A stretch of DNA of 64,000 nucleotides. Source: Alnus glutinosa (lineage: Eukaryota > Streptophyta > Magnoliopsida > Fagales > Betulaceae). The translations under genes and the position numbers were made by a program. Under the pieces are notes generated by a model. That model did no database searches. It was not told where the DNA came from and saw nothing but the letters and a program-made list of their open reading frames with translations. The DNA lies in contig NC_084886.1 of the NCBI RefSeq assembly GCF_958979055.1, forward strand, positions 7,571,154 to 7,635,153, in the 5' to 3' direction. Shown here one piece after another: positions 34,990 through 48,153 of the stretch. Each line of letters starts with the position of its first letter. Within the stretch, counting starts at the first letter, position 1.

Positions 34990-35430
34990 ACTAATTAGTT
35001 ATATTCCATCAGCTCACCTGAAACGGGGATATTAGCATTCTCTTTCGGGCCTCATGTCAAGACCTCTTTGGGAGGCAATAGCCTCGATAAGCTCAATAAA
35101 TCTGCCCTTACCGATTTCTAAATTAAGTCATTCCCCACAAAAGTTTCACAATATCTGCCTGTTGAGCAAACCATGCGCAGCTTCTCCAACAAATTTTCCA
35201 AAATAACCCAGAAGAAGATGAAAATGAACCTTCAAACCTTTCAGTAGGAAGATAGATGCATGCACTTGTAGTCATGGGCTCCACGAAGCAATCCAAACAA
35301 TTTCTAAATGAAAAAACAAGAAAATTTTCCTCCTTAGACATGGAAAACTACAGTAGAAAGAAACAATTGGGTGAAAATATCCTGTGACAAAAAAATGATA
35401 CAGAAAAGGAGACTAGAAGCAGAAATTACT
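34990..35430 (-). other. Possible TRAX 3' untranslated region
   Basis: The 440 bases after the TRAX stop are less AT-skewed than the spacer beyond and hold no repeat I recognise. The position suggests 3' UTR. I see no clear polyadenylation signal to fix the end. Confidence 0.3.
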
Positions 35431-38400
35431 TCATAGCTCAATATCAGGCACCCCCAATAAGAAGGAACTTTGATCACTGGATCCAAGTAGTGGAATGTAC
35501 TCTGATCCTCTCACATGAGCACTAAAGCAAGCTACAAAAAAAAAAAAAAAATATAAGTTAAACCTGAAAACCGGTAAATTGGAGTTACGCACTAATCAGA
35601 GAAATCTCATACAAATCACACACGTAAAATACATTCAAAGCTGACATTCTCATTTTTATTAACCAAAAAAATGTTACAGTTGAATAAATCTTCAGAAATA
35701 TTGTTCAGTTTTCAGAATATTTCCACTAGAAAAAATAGAAGTTCACAAATAAATAGTTAAAAGTCAAGGGGAAAGAAAGACTCAAGATAAATCCACATAA
35801 TTAACTTATTCTAATTTTTCCATCTGAGATGTTGACAACCACCTTAAAACCCAAAATGCATGCATACTACTTTACCATCAAAGCTCATGGTTTTTGTTAT
35901 ATAATCAGTCTAACATATGCTAATGCATCCACAAACAGAAGTGCACTTCCCACGAGCAATAATGTCATCATACATATATAGCATTCAAGTTTTAAAACGT
36001 TCAAAAGTATATTACCAATCAATAGCCTCTTTCCATAATGTCAAATCTGTCAAAAATGCTTTCTACATCAATTTTTTTTTAAAAAAAAATTATCAATATG
36101 AGGATTCTGCACGTCTAATAGTACTTTTTATTATTATCTAGGTCATGTTAACTAGTAATACCCAAGAGGATTTTTAAAATATTTCATCTCTATGAAATAT
36201 ACCAGGTCATGCTAACAAATTTGGGCAGGAAATTTGTAAAACACAATACCATTCTCTATTTTCATTACGCTTTGGAGCATTGTATCCATCTTTGTCTTCA
36301 TATCAGAACTATCATCCATATTTGGGACAAGAAGAGTCAGCATCCTGTAGATATCACGCACAAACCTGCATATCTTCTCAGCAAAGTCAAGTTCACCTTC
36401 TGGTATTCGACCAATCGCCAACCGCATCAGCTCTCCAGTCAAGTCTGCAAGCTGTACAAGAATACTCAGCACCTCTTTCCCAAAAAGAAGGTTAAAAAAA
36501 ATAAAAATAAAAAGTGTGTGCAATCTTTAGACAGTTAGCCATGTAGTTTAGTTGTCCAGAGGTCAAATAAATAAATCAATTCGACCACTTTAATTACCAC
36601 GAGATTAACTACCTCTACAAAGAATACATCATACTGGCTCTCAACATATGTCCCATTGCACCACTGATGTCCCATTCAGATACAGTACCATCAATAGTCT
36701 CATTTACAAAATAAAATATAATTAAAATACCATAAAGTTAATTAAGGCAATTACCCCCAAGAGATAGTCAAGGACATTAATCTGCAAAGGTTCAAAAGAT
36801 GGATCACTAAGTGGTAACAAAGTCCCATTTATCTCATCAAGATTCAAAAGAGTCCCAGTTTTGCAGAATTTACAGAATGTTGCAGCTTCAACATATTCTT
36901 GTACCTGCAACCGACCAGGCATAAAATGAGTCAACTTAGCTATATATTTCAGGCCTTCATAGGTTAGGAGTTGAAAAGGCTACCCCAGGTGAGTATGCTC
37001 GTCTTAGCTTCCAAAAATCAGTCCCTTGCAGTTCTTTCACTAGTCGAGACATATACTGATCTGTCACAGCTGCCAAATCCTTTTCTGCCTTCTCCAAAAC
37101 TTCTTCTTTGTTGTGTTTACCAATTCTATTTAATATAAAATTGAAAACCAATGTGTTAGTGTATACAAACAAGATGAAGCCCTAGTAAAGATAAAATTGT
37201 GACAATATTTAAATCCAGTAAACAACTATTCAAAAGTTGTAAGGAACAAACCATAATGAAAAAACCAAATCCAAAAAAAAAGTAAGAAGTGAATCAATAG
37301 ATCCCTTTATTTCCCAGGCTAAGCAATGCAACTGATTCTTTGCGTAAATTGCCAAGAAAAGAAGTATATGCAAGTAATCAGTAGGAAGACCTACAGAAAA
37401 CATTTTAAAGCATGTTACACTAAAGAAGTAAGATTCCTTACAAAGATGATATTGTCCTGCCTTTTGTAGTGTATTTAGAGGGAAAGAAACGATAGGAGCT
37501 TTAGACTTTCCTAATTTGCTTGGGTTTCGTGATTTTCTTGACTGTGTTTCTCTTTCTAGCAGGTGTTTCTCTTGTATACTTTGTATACACATGAGTTGCC
37601 TTTTGTGCTTTTTAATGATATTTCGATTACTTATAAAAAATAATAAAAAAAAAAAATTGAACTTAGGCCCTATCTCCAACCACCCTCCCTCCAATAAGGA
37701 AGAAAAAAAAGCATTACCTGTGCACCTGAAATATGACCTTTTTGCTGTTAATGGTGATGTCACGACTTGCTTTCACCACTCTTTCACGCTTTTCATTCTA
37801 CAAAAAAAAAAAAAAATAGTAATATGGGTGGGCAGTGCCAATAAATGAATGGATATTTGTAGCAAACCGCATAATGGCAGTAACTTTTATTGTGCATAAC
37901 TACAAGCTTGGGTATTTTGCAGAATGTATCCATCATGTAGGGTGTTCCAACTTCACACAATTTTTATGAGGTAATAATTCATTAAAAAGCACCAAATGGG
38001 GTGAAAGACTACATGAGATTCATGCATCCAACTTCACACGACATCCACGTCTATGTCCAGGCATTACGTAAAAGTACTTAATCAAGCAACTGCACTATTA
38101 GGATGAATGCTTAACACCAAGGACCCACCACACAATTTTACTTAACAACTCTCACTTTGTTCACATCCTCGTGCTGTGTATACATATTAATCATCTGCCC
38201 ACATATTTCACATGTAATGTGGTGGACCATCAATGTAAGAAGACAACATGTTGGATCAACACAAAAACAGATTTGGAGCAATCATGACAGCAAAGAAAAG
38301 TAGATTGATGCACGACCACAAATAAAAAGCACTACCATCTTTAGCTAAAAGCTGAAAGAACTGAATTCTGGACAATCCTAAACATTGGAACGTGCAAGTG

Positions 38401-41400
38401 AGCATTTTAATTTTGAAATCTTAACAATCACTTCTGTGACGATTGAAGCTTAGCCATATATTCATTCATTAAGACTCAAAAGCAACTAAATGGGAAGTTT
38501 CAGGCTAGCATCCAGGTGGCATCAGAGAGTTGGGCAATTTTAAAAGATGAATTCAAAACTACCGTTAACTGTTGGTTCCTTGCATCCATCATAGTTCAAG
38601 CACATTGACATAAGACACAGAGAATCAGGTTAGAGTTTTCCATGCTTTAGACGAGTTTGGGTAAAGAAATAATCCTTTTTTGTTCAAAGTTAAAATATAG
38701 AAAAAGAAAAAGTAAAGGGAAAAAATAACAGGGAATTGAGGCTATCTCTATCATAAAACAGTATAATTCTATTCCCACCATAAAAAGTTCAGCTCCAAGG
38801 GACTAATTGGAGAAGAACTACCCATTGTGGAAGCCCAAAACTAGGCTGGCCTTACTCAATTTAAAAAGTCTATTTGGTCCAATAAGTCTCCAAGGTATTA
38901 GACTGTTATTATAGATTATAATTTTAGCTATTTATATTTTTCAGGTACAATGGGCTGGAGGTAAGGAAGAGGGTCAATCGAATAAAGAAGAGGACAATTG
39001 GCTGGAGGTAAGGGTGGGTGAAGTGGTCTAGATGGGATTGATGTGCATTGTACAGACAAACAAGCATGGACAGGCAAGTTCAGAATTGGTGCTTTGTAAT
39101 AGGGAGGATCCCTTTGTTTGTGAACCTTTGAATTGTTTCTCCCCTAGCATGTTTACCCAACCTGAGTGTTCAGAGCTTATGGCTTCTAGTTGGCTCTTGC
39201 AGAAGGTGAAGGATATTCACCATTTTATTGGTCTATCTTTTGATGGGTTTGAAGGACAATTTATGGTGCTGTTTACAGCTATTAAAGCAAGTCATAATCA
39301 GAAGGTATAGATTTCTAACTCCAAAACAGCCTTCAAAAGTAATAGAGAGCTGAAAAGATTATCCTGCTTGATAAACTATGATTCCATGGGTGGAAATTCA
39401 AGCCATAGCAAAGTGAAGGGGAGGGGTATCTTGGTTTATCCATGAAGCTCAAATTGTTATCATGGAATGTAAGCGGGTTAAATCAAGGGAAGAAACGCCT
39501 TAAGAGTTGGGAATTGACTCAAATAATGGAAGGCAGATGTTATTTGTCTTCAGGAGACCAAGATGGAGCTTATGTCCTATAGTATTGTGCATAGCTTATG
39601 GGGTTGCAGTCATGTAGATTGGTGTTGTTTGGACTCTAGGGGAGCCTTCGGTGGTATATTGCTCATGTGGGAACATCTCTGCAAGTCTATTAAACTATAA
39701 ACTTTGTTCCTGATTATTGGATCACATGACTTATCTTCTAGTGATAAAGCTAAAGTAATTGACTTAGATTAAGTGTCTGCCTATTGAGATAAATGTTAAG
39801 CTAGTTGAGTTGTAATATACTAGGTCTCTATATCAAGGGATACAATTGATAGGATAAGCTAGAAGTTGTTTTGATGTAAATCACATCTAGAGGCTATCTA
39901 GATGTTTTGGTTTCAGAGGTGAGAATAGCCATAGACGTGGGTCTTGAATGGCTCTGATACCATATAGGATTTAGAGTTTATTTGATAATCTGCATTACTT
40001 GATGTATTGCAGTAACTTGATATATATAGAGAGAACCGAAACATCTAGATAACCTCTAGATGTGACTTACATCAAAACAACTTCTAGCTTATCCTATCAA
40101 CCGTATCCCTTGATATAGAGACCTAGTATATTACAACTCAACTAGCTTAACATTTATCTCAATAGGCAGACACTTAATCTAACTCAATTACTTTAGCTTT
40201 ATCAAAGATCTCAAGCCTCTTCATTTCTTCCTTGGTGTTGAAGCTACATGGCACTCTGATGGTTTACACCTATCTCAACAAAGGTATATTCATGACATTC
40301 TAACAAAGACTAACATGGTTATTGTGAAGCCTGTTTCTACTCCTATGGCGGCTTCTACCATCCTTCGTCGTTTTGAAGGATCCACTACAATGGACACAAC
40401 TTTGTACCGCAGCATTGTGGGTTCTCTTCAATATTTTTCTCTTACCCGACCTGATATTGCATTTGCAGTCAACAGGGTTTCTCAGTTTATGCAAGACCCC
40501 CGGTACACTCATTGGTCTGCTATGAAGCGTATCTTACGCTATTTGAAGTCAACCATCACGCATACCTTCTGCATTCACAGGAACTCCTCCAAGCAGCTTA
40601 CAACCTTTTCGGGATTCGGACTGGACCAGTTGTCCTAACGACAGATGTTCCACTTCCGGCTATTGTGTTCTTCTTGGTAAAAATCTTCTATCGTGGAGTT
40701 CCAAGAAACAACCAACGGTATCTCGCTCTAGCATTGAATCTGAATACAAAGCCATTGCAAATGCATCAGCCGAGTTAGTATGGATTCAAACCTTACTCGA
40801 TGAACTTGGTATTGTTTCTCCTCGCCCACCGGTTTTGGGCTGTGACAACATTGGAGCTATATATCTCACTTCAAATCCTCTTTATCATGCTCGCACGAAG
40901 CACATAGAGATCGACTATCACTTTGTTCGAGACATGGTTGCTGCAAAAACTCTTGATGTACGGTTTATTTCAGGACAAGATCAGCTGGCAGATATCCTCA
41001 CCAAACCGTTAGCTGCTGCTCGTTTCATTCTCCTCAGATCCAACCTCAACGTTCAACTTCCCACGTCGAGTTTGAGGGGCCGTATTGGATCACATGACGT
41101 ATCTTCTAGTGATAAAGCTAAAGTAATTGAGTTAGATTAAGTGTCTGCCTATTGAGATAAATGTTAAGCTAGTTGAGTTGTAATATACTAGGTCTCTATA
41201 TCAAGGGATGCGGTTGATAGGATAAGCTAGAAGTTGTTTTGATGTACATCACATCTAGAGGTTATTTAGATGTTTCAGTTCTCTCTATATATATCAAGGT
41301 ACTGCAATACATCAAGTAATGCAGATTATCAAATAAACTCTAAATCCTATACTGATAATTTCAGCCATCAAACCCTAATTGCCCCTAGCCCTTTCCAGAG

Positions 41401-43848
41401 CAAACCCTAGCCCCAATTCCCCAAATTTAGAGGTAGAGGTAGCAGGATTAAGCCACAGTCCTGCCACTAGTTTGTCAAAACTATCCTTCCATCACCCATG
41501 CAGAGCTTTCTTCTAAGTTTAATGCCTTCAAGAAGGATAATGAGACAACCCAGAATGATGTTACAGGCCTTAAAGGTGAGGTGCAAACGCTACATTGGAG
41601 GGGATGAAAGTTGATATGGAAAATTTGCTTCTACTTTTGAAATGCTATCGGCTATTGTACTAGGAAAAGACCTGCTTAAAAAGCTGCTTATCAAGGGCTG
41701 GATAAGTAGGTTTCGTGGCCGTTTCAGCCCTATGTTTCTGTCAACCATCCCTTCCTCAATTTCGAGAGGATCCAGCTTTTTTGTTTTTTTTCTTTGAGCC
41801 ACCACATCAGCCACAATCAGAATTTGTTCCGCAAAAAAATGTGTTGACCTGAAAGGTGAGTATCTGTCTCATCCTCCTTCACAACAAAAACGCTTAATTA
41901 AGGATTTTGAAGAAATAAGGCAAGAAAACCCAACAAAGAAGTCAAGCTAGATGTGCCTTGCTTTTATGGTTAATGCAATCCTGGAACTTTTCAAGATTGG
42001 GCACATATTTAAGAAAGTTATTTTTATTGGTTTGGAATGAACGAAGTTCGAAAATTATACTTTGCTAATGCCAAGCTCAGAGGGATAGCCAGGGTTTGAT
42101 GGATTGAAGACAAGAAAACTACAAGAAGAATGATTTCAGAGAAATTAGAACATGGGAAGAGATGAAGCAAGCCATGACCCAGGATTTGGCTCCTCCTAAC
42201 TACAAGCAGGAGATCAAACTTGAGTCTGCTTACTAACACAAGAACATGTCTGTGGAGAGTGCACTAACCAGTTCTATATTTTGGCAACTCGATCAGGTTG
42301 TACATGGGATGAAGAAATCATCATTGTTATGTGCTGGCAAGGTTTGGAATCACAAATAACCTCTGGATTAACTGCTTGTCAATCAAATAGGATGGGGGAT
42401 GCACTTCAGGTTTCTTATCAAATTGAGGAGGATTTGAAGATAAAATATTTCCTAAGGTCACCTTCGACAACTATTCTAAAGGGGGGATAAAATATTCAGT
42501 TCGATTTAGTCAAGAAGAGTCTATTGTGAGGTTTGGAAATGGTTTTTCAGTAAATGGGCATAACTGTCTGTCAAGCACTAACGTATAATTCAATCCTAAA
42601 GGAAGGAAAGATCAATGCTTTACTTGCAAGGGATTTGGCCATCATTCCACCCAGTGACCCAAAGAGATTGCTCTCTTTTGCTCACAATAAGGTTCTATCA
42701 GAAGGCACTATCATGAACAAGTGCATGAAGTGCTTATTTGTGAAGCAGATAAGGAAGATCCAGATGAAGATGAGAAGATTGATGAAGTGCCAGCTTGGTT
42801 AATTCTCCAACCTTTACCTTCAACGTATATAGTTGACAAGGAAGAAGATTTGAAGCTTACAAGAATTTCTCAAACTAGAGTTAAATGCAATTGGGAATTA
42901 TGCAAGATGAGAATTGATCCCGGTAGCGTGGTGTCAATTCAATGTATATTTAACTCCAGTGTCTTCTTTCCAACGTTACGGATCATCCATCCTCTATTAA
43001 CCAAGAAGAAGCTCCATGTACATGTCCCAAAAGAACGAAAAACCAAATATTTTGACCTGCCCCAACCCAACATTGCCCTCATCTTCAGCAATTGAAGACA
43101 ATGTCTGGCTCCTTAGGCACCTTGAGCCCCCACTAATGGGACACAAGTGCAACCAGGAGCACCACTAGAGTTTACCACCAAAGCCAATGGCATCAAAGCC
43201 CTTTCACTCTTTAGCCCTGAATAGACCGCTTTAGGTAGAACAAAGCTGTAAACTGAAATTTTTTCCCTATAAGCAACAACCCTCATTGCAAGTGCGCATG
43301 GTACACTAAAAAAGACAGCGAGGGGGCTTCTCACTCCCAATTCCTAACTACTTTTAACAGGATAAGCTCTTCTGGAAAGAACATGAAAAGTAAACCAATG
43401 GGGATAACTTCTGCTACATCAAATTTGATGTTTAATTTATTCATGAACAACATCACAGTCTGGAAAAGAAGAATAGCACTTGTAATCACAAGTAATAATC
43501 GGCAATTTTAATAGAATACAGTAACCGACATGGGAAAAGAGGGGTACGAGATAAAAGAGGCATTACGAGGCCATTGAGGTATTCAGCGTATTTTCCGAAA
43601 GCGTCCTTCATGGAGGACTCGGTGGAAATTGTCCTCGACCTTTTCACTGAGCTCTGCAACGAAGAGGTCCCTGCAACTGTTGCTGCGTAAGCGAGAGCAT
43701 CGGTTCAGTTCAGCGCTGTTGATTAAAAAACACTGAACAGAGGTATGTGCTAGAGAGAGAGAGAGAGAGAAAGGGAGTTACACTGGTGGAGGCGGTGGGG
43801 TTTGGCAGCCATGAGTGATATCCTGTGGAATGCGGTGGAGTAGAACAT
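35431..43848 (-). CDS. TRAX: Translin-associated factor X (TRAX), 7 exons
   Basis: TRAX partners translin in the C3PO RNA-binding/endoribonuclease complex. Exons on the minus strand: 43,848-43,782, 43,676-43,567, 37,797-37,718, 37,125-36,984, 36,904-36,755, 36,451-36,250 and 35,531-35,431. All have GT-AG borders and together give 852 nt (283 aa plus stop), close to Arabidopsis TRAX as I recall it. Landmarks: a basic KRSR stretch near residue 35, KDAFGKYAEYLN, NEKRERVVKASRDIT, GTDFWKLRRAYSPG, QEYVEA (135-140; its two Glu match acidic residues said to be catalytic in animal TRAX), LADLTGELMRLAIGR, RFVRDIYR, SVMKIENACF and GSEYIPLLG. Exon 1 has the least certain borders. It was chosen because its product resembles the Arabidopsis N-terminus and keeps frame. 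Intron 2 is 5.8 kb through retrotransposons. The start codon lies 38 bp from a nested Mutator-like insertion, so the native promoter is displaced. The gene itself looks intact. Confidence 0.88.
37490..37655 (+). mobile_element. L1 3' end in TRAX intron 3
   Basis: Typical plant L1 terminal text (TTTAATGATATTTCGATTAC followed by TTATAAAAAATAATAAAAAAA). It is inserted antisense to TRAX between exons 3 and 4. Non-coding. Confidence 0.6.
37798..38940. other. TRAX intron 2, left part: nothing recognised
   Basis: AT-rich intron sequence without recognisable repeats or frames. Confidence 0.5.
38941..39714 (+). mobile_element. L1 LINE fragment (ORF1 end and endonuclease start) in TRAX intron 2
   Basis: The ATG at 39,442 begins an L1 ORF2: KLKLLSWNVSGLNQGKKRL is the apurinic-endonuclease N-terminus. 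After one frameshift CLQETKMEL and FGGILLMW follow, both standard L1 endonuclease text. The upstream part (38,990-39,310) is probably the ORF1 tail. The element is cut at 39,714 by a Copia insertion. Confidence 0.7.
39715..41351 (+). mobile_element. Rearranged Copia element with an inverted LTR, 5-bp target duplication
   Basis: CTGAT flanks it (39,710-39,714 and 41,352-41,356). Order: forward LTR start (39,715-39,905); leader, primer-binding site (GGCTCTGATACCA read in reverse, 39,948-39,960) and LTR (39,961 to about 40,205), all inverted; then forward reverse transcriptase/RNase H (about 40,206-41,080); and a 3' LTR (about 41,084-41,351). Protein landmarks are LHFFLGVEA, RSIVGSLQYFSLTRPDIAFA, SWSSKKQPTVSRSS, IESEYKAIA and LADILTKPL, with one frameshift near 40,610. 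The polypurine tract GTTTGAGGGG precedes the 3' LTR. The gag, protease, integrase and most of the RT are missing. Confidence 0.85.
41357..43095 (+). mobile_element. Decayed Ty3-type gag/protease region in TRAX intron 2
   Basis: Broken frames resemble a Ty3 capsid (WFGMNEVRKLYFANAKLRG), a zinc knuckle (CFTCKGFGHHSTQ, whose last Cys codon is now TGA) and a protease-like start (RIDPGS). Stops and frameshifts are frequent, so it is old. No LTRs were identified. Confidence 0.6.
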
Positions 43849-43876
43849 CTGTCGCTACTGGACACCTAAAGTTAGA

Positions 43877-43885
43877 GCCTTCTAC
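43877..43885. repeat. Left target duplication of the outer Mutator-like element
   Basis: GCCTTCTAC, repeated at 54,001-54,009 on the other side of the 10.1-kb insertion. Confidence 0.85.
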
Positions 43886-44320
43886 GGATTGAGATCCCCT
43901 CAAATTCTAAAAGAATTTGAGAATCTCAAATTCTTTAATCTTGGCCCTTCATCTGATCTAATGGATGAAAACAGGGCAGTAACTTTGAAATTTAAAATTC
44001 AAATTTTAAACCCATCTGACCAAAATTTTAAAATTCAAATTTTAAACTTATCCAACCAAACATACCAACCAGAGAAATGATCTGCACACTACTCTTCCAC
44101 AACACTTTCACAACACGCCTACGTGGCATTCATATTTTATTGTTTTTTTTGTACTTTTGTTCACGCTCTGCTAGAAATGATCTAGCCACTGAAAATCCTC
44201 AAATTTCAAATTTCCCACGAAGACATCTCTCTCTCTCTGAAACCTCTCTCTCTCTCTCTGAAATCTCTCTGCCCGTGAAGATCTGATTTTTCTCCGTGGA
44301 GCGTCGTCCGTCGTCCGCCT

Positions 44321-44444
44321 CCGGTCAGTGACGTCGCCGGCTCTCTCCCTCTCTCCGGCATATATCTGCTCTCCGGTCAGTGACGTCGCCGGCTCTCTCC
44401 CTCTCCCCGGCATATATCTGCTCTCCGGTCAGTGACGTCGCCGG
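44321..44444. repeat. 52-bp tandem repeats with TGACGTC, left arm
   Basis: CCGGTCAGTGACGTCGCCGG starts at 44,321, 44,373 and 44,425. A diverged fourth copy is at about 44,548. Each carries TGACGTC, a core bound by plant bZIP factors. The mirrored set is at 50,299-50,425. Confidence 0.8.
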
Positions 44445-45266
44445 CTTCGTCGTCCGGCGGTTCCGTCGTCCGGTGCCCTTCTCCGTCGTCCGTTGTCCAG
44501 TGCTTCCGCTCTCTCTCTCTCCCTCTCTCCGTACAGATCTACTCTCCGGCCAGTGACGTCGCCGGCTTCTCTCTTGGCGGTAGGCGTCCTCCGTCGTCCG
44601 GCGTCCCCACTCCGGCAGATTTGGCGGCCGGATCTGTCTCCGGCGACGCCCATAAAAAAGGATCTCTCTCTCTTTGGAGCAACCCCCTCCCTCTGTCTCG
44701 CCGTGTTCCTGTTGTAAGTCTCATTGTTTTTTTTTTTTTTTTTTGTGTGTTATAATATGACATAAAAATAATACCGAGTGCAAGTGAGATATAGATTTTC
44801 GTGGATTTGGACTAATTTACTGGCTAGTATATTTGTTTGTTTGTAAAATGGAAGGAAGAAAGGCCTTTGCTCGACATCATTTGAGCAATGATGGCAGAAA
44901 TTTTGTCTTAAACAACATCATTGCCTTCCCTATGATGAATATTGAAAATTCTCATTCCCAATCCCTTAGCACTTGTTGACTGAGATGCCATATTTTGAAA
45001 GTGTTTGGCCCATGTTGAATAATGATAATAATGATAATGCACTCATTCTCTTGCATCAAAACATGTTCATGTAATCACGTTGGGTTAAGTACCTTTTTAT
45101 TTTTGGGGATCCATTTGGCTCAGGTGTTGTAAAACATTTACAGAATTTTTTTTTTTTGTTTTTTAAAAGGTTTGGATTTAATTTTTGGGTTAAGTACCTT
45201 TTTATTTTTGGCCCCAAGAAATTGCAGCAACAATGATCATGTGATTTGCTGCCATTTTGTGGTCAT

Positions 45267-47030
45267 TACGGATTGTGGGGAAGGAAAGTTTGGGGAGGTA
45301 TATCACGGATTGCTTAATGATGGGATGCGTGTGGCCATCAAAAAGCGACCTGGAGCACCTAGCCAAGAATTTATTGATGAGGTAATAATCACTTTCCTCC
45401 CATACAGCTAAACTTGATCATATAAGTTGCACCAAAAACAGAAAACAGAGGAAGCAACAGAAACAGTTAATTAAGATTTACAGGATTTCAACTCTGTTTC
45501 CTAAAAAAAGAAGAAAAAAATAAGATGCAGCTAGAAAGAAATAAAAAGAAAAAATAGTGGTGAAAGGTGGAAGTCGATAAAATGAGTTCCTAAACTGGCT
45601 GCAGAGTAATATTCTTTCGTCTCTGAAGTCTCCCCTTGATAATATTCGAGTTTCATTTTAGATAGGATCATAATACTAGCTTGACAAACCTCCAGGATTG
45701 ACTAAGGAATATGAATATGTAATAGGTATATTAGTAGTATATAGGCTGGGTTATTAGTAGTGGGTTGGCCCATTCCAATTAGTGGAGTCTTTATATAATG
45801 GGTATGCTTATATAAGGCCTAATAGACTAATGGTAGGATCATGAAAATGAGATTAGTCACTATGTGATTGGAGATTTACACTCTCGAATGTGCTTGGAGA
45901 CCGGCCCTCTCGAATGTGGCTCAATTAATACAATTTCTTCCTTGTTCTTTCATAATTCCTCAATTTCTTCTATTTTCCATTTCTATTTCCAATTTCATTT
46001 ACAATTCAGCAAATACAATCCCTAGAATTTCCTATCAACCAGAAAATCTGTTACAGAATATTTGTAGCCAACAGTGTTTTGCTTTTTCTGTTTTTTGTTT
46101 TTGTTTCCCATATTATTTGATCTTGCATTACCATGAAAAATCATGGTATGGGTTACCTTTCTTTTTTCGATTTCTCTTCCAGATTCCTTTGGTTGCTTCA
46201 AAATCTGGTAATGAAATATGTACAACTGAGTCAACTCAACAACATCTGCCCCCAATTGATTGGTTTTATGCTGGTTAATCCTTTGCCAATCTGCTCAATC
46301 TAGTAAGTCAGTTCAATTGAGAAAACCTTTTCCTGGCTTCTTGGGCTCACAAAAGCAAATATTCTGATTGAAATGGAGGATAGACTGTGAGCCAATGTTC
46401 GAACTTAAGACCTTTATTCTGATACCATTTTTAATCACTGGTTATCTTGAAAGTTTAAGCTGACAGGAAATTATGAATTTAATCATATAGTTAATATTCT
46501 AACAAACTACACTAAAACATTTGGAACAATTTCTCTTACATTGGAACTTGTGTTTCCTCTTTTCTTGTTTTGCGAATCTAATGGACTGGCAGATAAATTT
46601 AAAGGAAGCGTCTCCAGTCACTTGTATGGTAACTCTCTATCCAGTCAACATGTTTGTTTTTATTTAGCTCAGTGAACTAGAGTATATTGGTGAAGGAAAT
46701 ATCTCAACTGATTCTTTCTCCATACAAAGTTTCATCCACTACTTCATCCATCTTACCTTTAATTTTTCAAGCAAAATCATGGTAGATACAATACTCGATC
46801 ACTTACCAAAAAATAAAAATAAAAAAATAGATACAACACTCGATCATTATAAAGTTTCTTCTGCATTTTGTTCTCGGCTTATTATATACTTAGACCTTGC
46901 ATCTCTGATATTTAATTCTGATGCATGTTGAAAATGTGATTTTGTGTTTGCAGGAACGGGCCAACATTCACGTGAAAAGTTAGAATTCAAGCATAGAGTT
47001 TCAATAGCTCTAGGGGCAGCTAAAGGTGAT
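45267..47030 (+). pseudogene. Receptor-like kinase gene fragment inside the inner Mutator-like element
   Basis: Three exon-like pieces of one kinase. 45,267-45,381 encodes GEGKFGEVYHGLL and VAIKKRPGAPSQEFIDE, the glycine-rich loop and ATP-binding Lys, and ends at a GT donor. About 46,602-46,628 encodes SVSSHLY before GTAACT. 46,954-47,030 encodes TGQHSREKLEFKHRVSIALG and AAKG after TTTGCAG. The catalytic loop, DFG and all extracellular parts are missing, as are one or more exons between pieces. The fragment begins at the inner edge of the left arm, consistent with gene capture. Confidence 0.7.
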
Positions 47031-48153
47031 CCTCTGCAAAATCAGTGAGCATTTGTGGCTTTCCTGGTATCCGTTTTTCTTTTCTTTTTATAAAATATCC
47101 AAATAACAGAGCCCGTTTAATAATCAAACTGGTGATTCTATGCCCCCAAAATCAGATGGTGCCTCAATTTCATTTGAAAGCAAGTCATCCTCGGAAGAAA
47201 CACACAAACTTTGAGTTACATCTGGCTTCTGGGAATGCCACTGTCATTTATCAAATAGAGTTGCTGTGCAGTGATCACTGGATTTCCGAGTTTTACCAGA
47301 CATGTCCAGATAATTATGAATTGACTTCGAAATTTTTGTAACTTTTTAACTTAGTCCGCCTCTGATATCCAAAGTTAAAAGGCTAAGTCTGTTCTGTAAA
47401 TAGAATGATACTACTTCATATTTCAGTTTATTGTACGTAGATTGCGATGTAGTCAGAGCCTTACCTGCTGGCTGCACCATTTTCGTTTCACTTCTTGTTG
47501 TACCAGCAGGCAGCTGCAACTTCTGGTTTAAAGTCATAACATGGTGTTTAATTATGTGTTGAAAGTCAACAAAATCATGCTGTTCTTCAAGGTTTACCAA
47601 TCTTACGTTTATTAGGATTTACAAATGTGCACCAATCATGGACCACATATCTCCATTCGGATTCATTAATATGAAAGCAATAGAAAGCTGTGTACCATCA
47701 GATGCTTAAGAGATAAAGAGCAGCACATTCATGAGACACAGGATCAAGGAAGCTCTCGAAAAATGGTAAAAAAAAAAAAAAAGGAAAAGAAATGTGCATC
47801 AGTGAACTCAACCTATCAGAATGGACGGTCATTGATGTCTGCAGAGATCAATAAATTCAAGACAAGGACTCAAGTTACATAAAACAAGACTTTCTTCTAA
47901 GGAAGAATAGGAAGGAGAAATTACAGGGATTACATAAAACAAGCTTAGATCAATGAAAAACCAGCTTTAATTTGTCATGACAATGAAGCATGCAATCACT
48001 GCTTTTTTCGTTAAAGTATCAATACCCATCTACAAACACTGATTTTACAGATCAACTTCCGTCATAACTAAAATTCAGAATTTCTATTGTTCAACTGGAT
48101 AGAACATAAAATATTTGACAATGATCATTTTCAACCTTCTTGTATCCGTCTTT
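47031..48153. other. Interior of the inner element: no gene recognised
   Basis: AT-rich, non-coding. Contains a poly(A) run near 47,767-47,782. Confidence 0.5.

Noticed and set aside
36209-36538. Plus-strand frame of 109 codons
   Set aside because: It is antisense to TRAX exon 6, whose minus-strand product is clearly TRAX.
37230-37848. Frames of 110-177 codons on both strands over TRAX exon 3
   Set aside because: They run through intron and L1 sequence. Only the 80-nt exon 37,718-37,797 on the minus strand shows TRAX similarity.
45868-46278. A 136-codon frame
   Set aside because: Hydrophobic, AT-driven, no homology I recognise. The text before it resembles LTR-like filler.
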